Below are positions 57,592 through 64,000 of a DNA stretch of 64,000 nt, piece by piece. The stretch covers positions 992,001 through 1,056,000 of the forward strand of contig NZ_LN831302.1 in the NCBI RefSeq assembly GCF_001488575.1, read 5' to 3'. Under the pieces are notes generated by a model, which was given only the letters and a program-made list of their open reading frames with translations, had not been told where the DNA came from and did not search any database. The translations under genes were made by a program, and so were the position numbers. The DNA is from Halobacterium hubeiense. Its GTDB lineage: Archaea > Halobacteriota > Halobacteria > Halobacteriales > Halobacteriaceae. Position 1 is the stretch's first letter, and every line of letters begins with the position of its first letter.

Positions 57592-57894
57592 ATGGACGAG
57601 CAAGCCCGCGTTGCCGCGTTCCTCGACGACAACGACATGCGCGTCCCGCCCGCCAACCGCGTGCTCGACCTCGCCAGCGAGGTCGGCGAACTCGCGAAGA
57701 ACGTCAACGAGTCCACCGACTACGGCGCCGGCGCGGGCGCCGACGTGGAACGCGACGAACTCGGCGACGCCCTGTTCTGCCTGCTCGCGCTCGCCGACGA
57801 ACTCGACTACGACGCCGGCGCCGCCCTCGACGAGGCGCTGGCGAAGTACGAGGACCGGCTCGCCGAGTCGGGCTCTGCGGGCTCGGGCGAGTAG
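57592..57894 (+). CDS. MazG-like nucleotide pyrophosphohydrolase
   Basis: 100 residues from the ATG at 57592 (MDEQARVAAFLDDNDMRVPP). The EVGELAKNVNEST and RDELGDALFCLLALADEL segments are the two halves of the all-alpha NTP-PPase metal site (E-x2-E/K and E-x2-D). It hydrolyses nucleoside triphosphates to monophosphates, typically for pool cleaning. Full-length MazG proteins are larger, but single-domain forms of about 100 residues are common in haloarchaea. A GTG 30 bases upstream in frame is possible but less likely. Confidence 0.85.
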   Translation: MDEQARVAAFLDDNDMRVPPANRVLDLASEVGELAKNVNESTDYGAGAGADVERDELGDALFCLLALADELDYDAGAALDEALAKYEDRLAESGSAGSGE

Positions 57895-57958
57895 GGTTCT
57901 CGTCTGGCGGGAGCCGCGGACGCTTTTATCCCCCTGCCAGCCGTCGGTTCACACGAAG

Positions 57959-60055
57959 ATGGAAGACGACGCAAGCGGGCTGTTCGCGCCCGACCGTGTC
58001 GCCGTCGTCGGTGCGACCGACAGGGAGGGAGCCGTCGGTCGCGCCATCGTGACGAACCTCGCTGACTTCGACGGGGACGTCGTCGCCGTCAATCCCGGCC
58101 GCGAGGAAGTGCTGGGCTACGACTGCTATCCGGACCTCCAGACCGCGCCCGACGCCGACCTCGCGGTCGTCGTCGTCCCGCCGTCGGTGGTGGTCGACGC
58201 CGTCCGCGACGCGGGCGAAGCGGGCGTCCGGAACGTCGTGGTCATCACCGCGGGGTTCAGCGAGACCGGCAGCGAGGGCGCCGACCGCGAGCGCGACCTC
58301 GCGGCGGTCGCCGACGACTACGACCTCAACCTCGTCGGCCCGAACAGCCTCGGCGTGCTCTCCACGCCGTCGGGACTGAACGCGACGTTCGGCCCCTCGA
58401 ACGCGCTCCCCGGCTCGCTGTCGTTCATGAGTCAGTCGGGCGCGTTCATCACGGCCGTGCTGGACTGGGCGAACGACCAGGGAATCGGCTTCAAGGACGT
58501 CGTTAGCCTCGGGAACAAGGCCGTCATGGACGAGACGGACTTCCTCCGGCAGTGGCACGACGACGCCGAGACGAACGTCGTGCTCGGCTACCTCGAAGGC
58601 ATCGAGGACGGCCGCGAGTTCATCGACACCGCCCGCGAGGTCACCGAGGACACGCCCGCGGTCGTCGTGAAGTCCGGCCGCACGGAGGCCGGCGCGCAGG
58701 CCGCGTCCTCGCACACGGGCACCATCGCGGGCAGCGAGGCCGCCTACGAGGCGGGCTTCGAGCAGGCGGGCGTCGTCCGCGCGGAGAACGTCCAGGAGTT
58801 GTTCGACTTCGCGCGCGCCCTCGACGGCCTCCCGCTGCCGGACTCGGAGGAGGTCGCGGTCGTCACGAACGCGGGCGGCCCGGGCGTGATGGCGACGGAC
58901 GCTGTCGGCGACGCCCGGCTCTCGATGGCGTCGTTCGGCGACGACACCATCGACGCGCTCTCGGAGATGCTGCCCGCGGAGGGGAACGTCTACAATCCCG
59001 TGGACGTGCTCGGGGACGCGGGCGTCGAGCGATTCGCCGACGCGCTCGACACCGTCCTCGGCTCCGAGGACGTCGGCTGTGCGGTGGTCGTCGCCGCGCC
59101 CACCGCCGTCCTCGACTTCGCGGAGCTCGCGGAGGTGCTCGCGGAGCGGCAGGCCGAGCACGGCAAGCCCGTGGTCGCGTGCCTGATGGGCGGCGAGCGC
59201 ACGGAACGCGCGGCGGACGCGCTCTCGGCGGCGGGCATCCCGAACTACTTCGACCCGGCGCGGGCGGTGGACAGCCTCGACGCGCTCGCCGTCCAGCGCG
59301 CCGTCGAGGCCCGCGAGTACGAGGAGCCCGCCGAGTTCGACGTGGACCGCGAGCGCGCCCGCGAGATTCTGACCGACGCCGCCGACCGGGGCTCCCGCCG
59401 GCTCGGCGTCGAAGCGATGGACCTGCTGGACGCCTACGGCATCCCCACGCCGGAGGGCGAAGTCGTGGACGACCCCGCGGACGCCGTCTGGGTCGCCAAC
59501 GACATCGACGGCGACGTCGTGATGAAAATCGTCAGCCCGGACATCCTCCACAAGTCCGACATCGGCGGCGTCAAAGTCGGTGTCCCCGACGACGAGGTCC
59601 GGGACGCCTACGAGGACCTCGTGACGCGCGCGAAGAACTACCAGCCCGACGCCACCATCCTCGGCGTCCAGGTCCAGGAGATGGTGGACACCGACGCGGG
59701 CACGGAGACGATTCTCGGCGTGAACCGCGACCCCCAGTTCGGGCCGCTCGTGCTGTTCGGGCTGGGCGGCATCTTCGTGGAAGTGCTGGAGGACACGAGC
59801 GTCCGCGTCGCGCCCGTCTCCGGGCGCGAGGCCGACGAGATGATAGACGACCTCGACTCCGCGCCGCTTTTGCGCGGCGCGCGCGGCCGCGAGCCGGCCG
59901 ACGAGGAAGCGATTACGGACGCCGTCCAGCGGCTCAGCCAGTTGGTCACGGACTTCCCCGCGATACTGGAGTTGGACGTGAACCCGCTGCTGGCGACCGC
60001 AGACGGCGTGCAGGCACTGGACGTGCGGCTCACCATCGACCCCGAACAGCTATGA
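57959..60055 (+). CDS. ADP-forming acetyl-CoA synthetase, fused alpha-beta
   Basis: 698 residues from the ATG at 57959. The alpha part (about 1-455) has a CoA-binding Rossmann domain (VAVVGATDREGAVGRAIVTNL), two succinyl-CoA-synthetase-like domains, and His252 in ASSHTGTIAG, the residue that is phosphorylated. The beta part (about 470-698) is an ATP-grasp domain (AYGIPTPEGEV, VVMKIVSPDILHKSDIGGVKVG, ILGVNRDPQFGPLVLFGLGGI). It makes ATP while converting acetyl-CoA, ADP and phosphate to acetate and CoA. It is the main acetate-forming enzyme of haloarchaea. Its stop overlaps the DRTGG gene by 4 bases. Confidence 0.92.
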   Translation: MEDDASGLFAPDRVAVVGATDREGAVGRAIVTNLADFDGDVVAVNPGREEVLGYDCYPDLQTAPDADLAVVVVPPSVVVDAVRDAGEAGVRNVVVITAGFSETGSEGADRERDLAAVADDYDLNLVGPNSLGVLSTPSGLNATFGPSNALPGSLSFMSQSGAFITAVLDWANDQGIGFKDVVSLGNKAVMDETDFLRQWHDDAETNVVLGYLEGIEDGREFIDTAREVTEDTPAVVVKSGRTEAGAQAASSHTGTIAGSEAAYEAGFEQAGVVRAENVQELFDFARALDGLPLPDSEEVAVVTNAGGPGVMATDAVGDARLSMASFGDDTIDALSEMLPAEGNVYNPVDVLGDAGVERFADALDTVLGSEDVGCAVVVAAPTAVLDFAELAEVLAERQAEHGKPVVACLMGGERTERAADALSAAGIPNYFDPARAVDSLDALAVQRAVEAREYEEPAEFDVDRERAREILTDAADRGSRRLGVEAMDLLDAYGIPTPEGEVVDDPADAVWVANDIDGDVVMKIVSPDILHKSDIGGVKVGVPDDEVRDAYEDLVTRAKNYQPDATILGVQVQEMVDTDAGTETILGVNRDPQFGPLVLFGLGGIFVEVLEDTSVRVAPVSGREADEMIDDLDSAPLLRGARGREPADEEAITDAVQRLSQLVTDFPAILELDVNPLLATADGVQALDVRLTIDPEQL

Positions 60056-61113
60056 ACACGCTACTGGTCACATCGACGGAAGCAGGCACCGGCAAGACCG
60101 CGGTCGCGCTCGCGCTGGCGCGGCTGGCGACCGAACGCGGCGCGGACGTCGGCTACATGAAGCCCAAGGGCACCCGTCTGGAGAGCAACGTCGGGAAGAC
60201 GCTGGACGCCGACCCGATGCTCGCCCGGGAGCTGCTCGGGCTCGACGCCGAGATGCACGAACTCGAACCGGTCGTCTACTCGCCGACGTTCGTCGAGGGC
60301 GCGATTCGCGGCCGCGAGGACCCCGCGGAACTCCGGTCGCGCGTGCAGGAGGCCTTCGACGGGCTCGCCGAGGACAAGGACCTGATGGTCGTAGAGGGCG
60401 CCGACGACCTCGCGACCGGCGGCATCGTCGACCTCACGGACCCCGAGGTCGCGGAGCTACTGGACGCAGAGGTCGTCGTGCTCTCGAAGTACGGCGAACC
60501 CAGCGACGTCGACGACGTCCTCGCGGCCGCCGACAACCTCGGCGACCGGTGTGCGGGCGTCGTCTTCAACGCCGTACAGGACGCCGTCTACGACGACGTG
60601 GAGACCGACGTCGCGCCATTCCTCGACGGCCGCGACGTGCCCGTGCTCGGCGTGCTCCCGCAAGACGCCGACCTCGCCGGCGTCACGGTTGCGGACCTCG
60701 CGACGGAACTCGGCGCGGACGTGCTCACCGAGGACGGCGCGGGGACCGGCGAGCGCGTCGAGCGGTTCCTCGTCGGCGCGATGAGCGGCGAGGCCGCGCT
60801 GAGTCACTTCCGGCGCACGAAAGACGCCGCGGTCATCACGGGCGGCGACCGCGCGGACGTCCAGACCGCCGCCCTCGACGCGCCCGGCGTGACGTGTCTC
60901 GTGCTCACCGGCGGCCACCGGCCCTCGGGCGCGGTACTCGGGAAAGCAGCCGAGAACGACGTCCCCGTCCTCTCGGTGCAGTCGGACACGCTGACGACCG
61001 TCGAGCGCGCCGAAGAACTAGTGCGGGGTGGGCGCGTCCGCGACGAGCGCACCGTCGACCGGATGCAGGAACTGCTCTACGACCACGCGGACGTCGACGC
61101 GCTCCTAGACTAG
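60052..61113 (+). CDS. phosphotransacetylase-like P-loop protein with DRTGG domain
   Basis: 353 residues from the ATG at 60052, overlapping the synthetase gene by 4 bases. The N-terminal BioD-like P-loop domain (about 1-200) has VTSTEAGTGKTAVALALARLA, GYMKPKGTRL and LMVVEGADDLATGG. The DRTGG domain (about 215-320) is recognised by VGAMSGEAALSHFRRTKDAAVITGGDRADVQTAAL and TGGHRPSGAVLGKAAENDVPVLSV. This is the N-terminal architecture of long phosphotransacetylases without the catalytic PTA domain. Translational coupling to acetyl-CoA synthetase suggests a regulatory or sensing role in acetate metabolism. Confidence 0.88.
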   Translation: MNTLLVTSTEAGTGKTAVALALARLATERGADVGYMKPKGTRLESNVGKTLDADPMLARELLGLDAEMHELEPVVYSPTFVEGAIRGREDPAELRSRVQEAFDGLAEDKDLMVVEGADDLATGGIVDLTDPEVAELLDAEVVVLSKYGEPSDVDDVLAAADNLGDRCAGVVFNAVQDAVYDDVETDVAPFLDGRDVPVLGVLPQDADLAGVTVADLATELGADVLTEDGAGTGERVERFLVGAMSGEAALSHFRRTKDAAVITGGDRADVQTAALDAPGVTCLVLTGGHRPSGAVLGKAAENDVPVLSVQSDTLTTVERAEELVRGGRVRDERTVDRMQELLYDHADVDALLD

Positions 61114-61500
61114 GGCGTCCGGGTCCACCCAGACGACGAAGCGGTCGTCGCGGCGGACGACGCCACGGGTCGTCTCGGAGGCAGCGGAGTCGTCGATTTC
61201 GTCGGGATCGACTGACTCGACCTCGTGGACGTCGTCGACCAGCAGCCCCGTGCTCTCGTGCTCGGAGAGGACGACAATGCGGCTGCCGTCCGGCGACCCC
61301 TTGATTCCAAGCCGGACGCGCGGGTCCACGACGGTCGTCGTCTCCCCGCGGAGGTCGACGACGCCGACCACGTTCGCGTCGGCGTTCGGAATCGGCGTGA
61401 CGTCCTCGGTGGCGTCCACGATTTCGTCGACGTGCGCGATGTCGATGCAGTAGCGGTCCTCGCCGAGAGAGAACTCCAGCACGTCCGTCTCCGATGTCAT
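61105..61500 (-). CDS. cheW: CheW-like chemotaxis coupling protein
   Basis: 131 residues from the ATG at 61500 (MTSETDVLEFSLGEDRYCIDIAHVDEIVD). It is a single CheW SH3-like double barrel with the typical NVVGVVDLRGETTTVVDPRVRLGI and STGLLVDDVHEVESVDPDEI stretches. It links transducers to the CheA kinase. It overlaps the DRTGG gene by 9 bases at their convergent ends. Its position 1.8 kb from arlJ suggests the edge of the chemotaxis/archaellum cluster; other che genes would lie outside the window. Confidence 0.9.
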   Translation of the reverse strand: MTSETDVLEFSLGEDRYCIDIAHVDEIVDATEDVTPIPNADANVVGVVDLRGETTTVVDPRVRLGIKGSPDGSRIVVLSEHESTGLLVDDVHEVESVDPDEIDDSAASETTRGVVRRDDRFVVWVDPDALV

Positions 61501-61657
61501 AGCGGCGAATCTGGGGCCGACCGAATTAAGCGTTGGGTCTACGCCGCGATACCTATCAGATGGTTGTCCTCTCCGGCGTCCGTCCGGCGGATTCGGCCGC
61601 TGGACTGACGCGCCGACGACGACACTCTTTTTTCCCTCCGAACTCATCATCAGTTCG

Positions 61658-61999
61658 ATGGACCCGGTGGACGTGTTGCGGGTACTCGGCAACAAGTACA
61701 ACGCCGAGATTCTCGAAGCCACCCACTCCCCGAAGTCGGCCCAAGAGCTCAGCGAGGAGCTCGACATCCCGATTGCGACGAGCTACCGGCGCATCGAGGA
61801 GCTCAACGAACACGACCTCCTCAAGCTCGAGGGCAAAGAGCTCTCCGACGAGGGCCGCCGCACCAAGGTCTACCGCCGGCAAGTCGACGAGATATCCGTG
61901 AAGTTCGGCGTCGACGAGACCGAAATCGAGACCAAGGAGCGCACCGAAGCGAAGAACGCGCTCGTGGACGTGTGGAGCGACCTCCGCTCCGAGCAGTGA
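61658..61999 (+). CDS. winged-helix (ArsR-like) transcriptional regulator
   Basis: 113 residues from the ATG at 61658. The wHTH (about 1-65) is DPVDVLRVLGNKYNAEILEATHSPKSAQELSEELDIPIATSYRRIEELNEHDLLKLEG with a wing in SDEGRRTKVYRRQV. A helical tail (about 75-113) could be a dimerisation segment. It is followed by a DUF7521 membrane protein on the same strand, a common haloarchaeal pairing that suggests a membrane-linked sensor with a regulator. It has no metal-binding Cys pair, so classic metal sensing is unlikely. Confidence 0.88.
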   Translation: MDPVDVLRVLGNKYNAEILEATHSPKSAQELSEELDIPIATSYRRIEELNEHDLLKLEGKELSDEGRRTKVYRRQVDEISVKFGVDETEIETKERTEAKNALVDVWSDLRSEQ

Positions 62000-62078
62000 C
62001 GGTGTGATTCTCCGAGATAATAATCGCGGGGACATCTTTATACGGAGTCTGGGGGACGTGCGTACGAGCCACGCGACC

Positions 62079-62363
62079 ATGCGCCCCATCGAAGCAATCT
62101 ACCTCGTCTTCAGCGCGACCCTCGCCGCCGCCGGCCTCAGCATGGTGGCGTTCGCGGTTCGCGCGTACCTCGACACCGGCCGACACTCCATGATGCACCT
62201 CTCGGCCGGCTTCGCGCTGGTCGTCACCGCCGCCATCGGCACGACCGTCGTGGCGTTCGTCACCGACTTCGAGCACACCCGGACGCTGCTGACGGCGAAC
62301 TACGTGCTCACGACCGGGGGGTACCTCTTCGTCATGTACAGCATCGTCACGCCCCAGCAGTGA
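62079..62363 (+). CDS. DUF7521-like membrane protein
   Basis: 94 residues from the ATG at 62079, with three hydrophobic segments: about 5-28 (AIYLVFSATLAAAGLSMVAFAV), 42-65 (LSAGFALVVTAAIGTTVVAFV) and 70-92 (LLTANYVLTTGGYLFVMYSIV). Haloarchaeal DUF7521 proteins share this three-helix shape and sit next to a winged-helix gene, as here (61658-61999). A TATA-like element TTTATACGG lies 38-46 bases upstream, giving a short leader. The function of the pair is unknown. Confidence 0.82.
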   Translation: MRPIEAIYLVFSATLAAAGLSMVAFAVRAYLDTGRHSMMHLSAGFALVVTAAIGTTVVAFVTDFEHTRTLLTANYVLTTGGYLFVMYSIVTPQQ

Positions 62364-62369
62364 CGGCGG

Positions 62370-63305
62370 CTACGAGAACTTCGACTTCACGCGGTCGTAC
62401 AGTTTCACGCGGCGCTTCGACGTCTCCTCGTCGGCGTCCAGCCCGGCTTCCTCGATGAGGTCTTCGAGCGGAATCTCGTAGACCGGCCCGTCGTCGTCGG
62501 GCTCGGCGGCCTCCTCGGTCTCGCCCGTGTCGGGGTCCACCCACTCGAAGCCCGACGACTCCGGCTCCGTCGGTTCCATGCCGACGCTGTCCGCGAGCTT
62601 CGCGGCGAGGCGGTCGTACGCGCGCGCCGCCGGGCTCTCCGGCTTCAACGAGACGACCGGCGTGCCCTTCCGCACCGCGAGCTTCACTGCGTCGTCGTGG
62701 GGGACGCTGGCGGTCACCGCGTCGGTCGTCCCGAGCGCCGCCGCGATGCCCTCAACGTCGTCGAAGCCGCCGTCGCCCGTGCGCGTGAACACCGCGCCGA
62801 CGACCGGCTTGTCGAGTTTCCCGACGAGCTTGCCGGTCTTCGTCGCGTCCGTCAGCGAGTTCAGCTCCGCGGTCGTCACGAGCAACACGCCGTCCGCGAC
62901 GCTCATCGCCATCGCGATGTCGTAACTCAGCCCCGCGCCCGCGTCCAGCAACACGACGTCGTTGTCCTCGCGGAGGTACTCGACGACCCGGTGGAGGGAC
63001 TTGGCGTCCGCTCGCGCGAACTGGTCTAAGTCCGTCGAACCGGGGATGAGCGTGAGGCCGTTCGTCTCGTAGGTGGCGTCGGCGGGCGACGCCTCACCGC
63101 CGAGCACGTCGTGCAGCGTCACGTCCGGGTCGACGCCGAGCAGGCCGGCGAGATTCGCCATCCCGAGGTCGACGTCCACGACGGCCACGTCGAAGCCGTC
63201 GTCGGCGAGCGCCACGCCGAGGTTCGCCGTGGTCGTCGACTTCCCGACGCCACCCTTCCCGCTGGCGACGGCGAACACGTACCCGTCGCCTCCGGCCTCG
63301 TTCAT
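62370..63305 (-). CDS. MinD/ParA-like P-loop ATPase
   Basis: 311 residues from the ATG at 63305. The deviant Walker A is ASGKGGVGKSTTTANLGVAL with both Lys residues, Walker A' is VVDVDLGMANLAGLLG, and switch II is VLLDAGAGLSYDIAMAMSVAD. This is the MinD/ParA architecture for positioning of cell structures. The core ends near 250; a C-terminal acidic extension of about 60 residues follows (DPDTGETEEAAEPDDDGPVYEIPLEDLIEEAGLDADE). Haloarchaeal MinD paralogues place archaella or pili; the adjacent arlJ gene supports such a role. It is transcribed toward the convergent DUF7521 gene. Confidence 0.85.
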   Translation of the reverse strand: MNEAGGDGYVFAVASGKGGVGKSTTTANLGVALADDGFDVAVVDVDLGMANLAGLLGVDPDVTLHDVLGGEASPADATYETNGLTLIPGSTDLDQFARADAKSLHRVVEYLREDNDVVLLDAGAGLSYDIAMAMSVADGVLLVTTAELNSLTDATKTGKLVGKLDKPVVGAVFTRTGDGGFDDVEGIAAALGTTDAVTASVPHDDAVKLAVRKGTPVVSLKPESPAARAYDRLAAKLADSVGMEPTEPESSGFEWVDPDTGETEEAAEPDDDGPVYEIPLEDLIEEAGLDADEETSKRRVKLYDRVKSKFS

Positions 63306-63349
63306 CGTGGGAGAGATAGCGGACTACGATACATAAGTGTGGCTCCCCG

Positions 63350-64000
63350 CTACACCGACAGCAGCGACTCGACGAGCCGAAGCGTCATCGAGCCGATGAT
63401 TGAGGAGATCCACGTCAACACCACGAAGTGGATGTACGCGTTCACCTTGTGGCCGCCGTCGACGACGCGAATCATCAGCGACGACAACACCGCGTTCACC
63501 AGCACGGTCACGACCAGCAGGTACTCGATGAGCTGGATGTCGTACATCGCCGTGTTGATGAGGTCGTCGACCGGCACCGCGGAGTTCGAGAAGTCGAGTC
63601 CCAGCCCGGAGATGACGTCGACGATGCCGAGCCCGATGAAGAACGCGAACGTCGCCGCCGCCGTGATGCCGTACAGCACGCCGACCATCGTCGACGCCGC
63701 CTGATTGCGGCGCTGGCGGAGCTGCTGGACCTCGCCCATGTTCCCGGAGATGAGGTCGCCGAGGTGTTTGGGGTCGCCCCCCATCTGGCGGCCGATGAGG
63801 TACATCTCGCTGAACTTCTGAATCAGGTACGAGTGGGCGTCGGCGGTGAAGTACCGCCACGCCTTCTCCGCGTTCAGCCGGAGGTTCAGCCGCTTGTAGA
63901 GGTCGTCGATGAGCTCGGTGAGCGCGCCGAAGTTCTTGTTCCGCAGCGTCTCCAGCACGCGCGTGGTCGTCGTCTGCCGGGCCGTCTCGCTGGCGCCCAG
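63350..64000 (-). CDS. arlJ: archaellum/type IV pilus membrane assembly protein (ArlJ-like, TadC/GspF family), C-terminal part
   Basis: The frame is open to the window edge at 64000, so about 216 C-terminal residues are seen and the start lies beyond. The cytoplasmic GspF-type domain (LTELIDDLYKRLNLRLNAEKAWRYFTADAHSYLIQKFSEMYLIGRQMGGDPKHLGDLI) is followed by a basic helix (QLRQRRNQAASTMVGVLYGITAAATFAFFIGL) and two C-terminal helices (IQLIEYLLVVTVLVNAVLSSLMIRVV, HFVVLTWISSIIGSMTLRLVESLL). This matches FlaJ/ArlJ, the membrane platform of the archaellum motor; a PilC pilus paralogue is the alternative. A chemotaxis gene nearby supports archaellum. Confidence 0.75.
   Translation of the reverse strand: MGASETARQTTTTRVLETLRNKNFGALTELIDDLYKRLNLRLNAEKAWRYFTADAHSYLIQKFSEMYLIGRQMGGDPKHLGDLISGNMGEVQQLRQRRNQAASTMVGVLYGITAAATFAFFIGLGIVDVISGLGLDFSNSAVPVDDLINTAMYDIQLIEYLLVVTVLVNAVLSSLMIRVVDGGHKVNAYIHFVVLTWISSIIGSMTLRLVESLLSV

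Noticed and set aside
1-64000. CRISPR arrays, cas genes, rRNA or tRNA genes
   Set aside because: No regularly spaced repeats, Cas motifs or conserved RNA sequences were seen on either strand.

Overview
The window is chromosomal DNA from a halophilic archaeon (class Halobacteria). The reasons are a high GC content with a strong G/C bias at third codon positions, very acidic predicted proteins, twin-arginine lipoprotein signals, halocyanin, HalX response-regulator and DUF5805/DUF7350/DUF7405/DUF7521-type proteins, a TFB-like factor, and an archaellum gene at the right edge. I cannot fix the genus from this sequence alone. No rRNA, tRNA or CRISPR array was found. About 64 protein genes are supported; nearly all other long open frames are antisense or frame-shifted shadows caused by the high GC content.

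Layout. 1-6.5 kb: end of an MFS transporter, three export-type proteins (a DUF7350-like lipoprotein, a PGF-type surface protein and a Dyp-peroxidase-like Tat protein), a small monooxygenase, and a drug-type ABC exporter behind a TetR-like operator. 6.7-9.7 kb: a tyrosine recombinase with a DUF5805 partner, followed by 1.6 kb of AT-richer DNA without recognisable genes. 9.7-15.8 kb: the assimilatory nitrate cluster in the order transporter (narK/nasB), mobA (nasC), ferredoxin nitrite reductase (nirA/nasD), a 32-codon overlapping micro-ORF, and nitrate reductase (nasA). 16.3-20 kb: a haem-copper (cba-type) operon whose subunit II is a CuA-halocyanin fusion and whose subunit I lacks the active-site tyrosine. 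20-31 kb: a DMT transporter, an esterase, a large chemotaxis transducer with extra HAMP-like repeats, kynureninase, a MazF-like/winged-helix pair, a large sensor kinase with a HalX regulator, and a GT2 glycosyltransferase.

31-44.6 kb: an AT-rich orphan membrane gene, a GT39-type glycosyltransferase, a three-gene ferric-iron ABC transporter, an RGP-like glycosyltransferase behind two iron boxes, a membrane protein, a HEAT-pseudokinase, glycerate 2-kinase and a tandem UspA protein. 44.7-57.5 kb: a sensor kinase homologue lacking its phospho-histidine, a haloarchaeal-type thiolase/OB-fold pair, an Old Yellow Enzyme, nitroreductase, TetR, HAD hydrolase, a TFB-like protein without zinc ribbon, nitrilase, aldehyde dehydrogenase, MFS and ZIP transporters. 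57.6-64 kb: MazG, fused ADP-forming acetyl-CoA synthetase with a coupled DRTGG protein, CheW, a winged-helix/DUF7521 pair, a MinD-like ATPase and the archaellum membrane protein ArlJ, which runs off the window.

The strongest shared signal is a DtxR/Idr-type palindrome (TTTWGG-N4-CCTAAA). It occurs five times: before the iron ABC operon, twice before the RGP-like gene, before the ZIP transporter, and between the HalX regulator and the GT2 gene. The most unusual single locus is the haem-copper operon at 16.3-19.2 kb. Its catalytic site suggests either an atypical oxygen reductase or a nitric oxide reductase, and an 18-bp motif occurs both at its start and just after its end.
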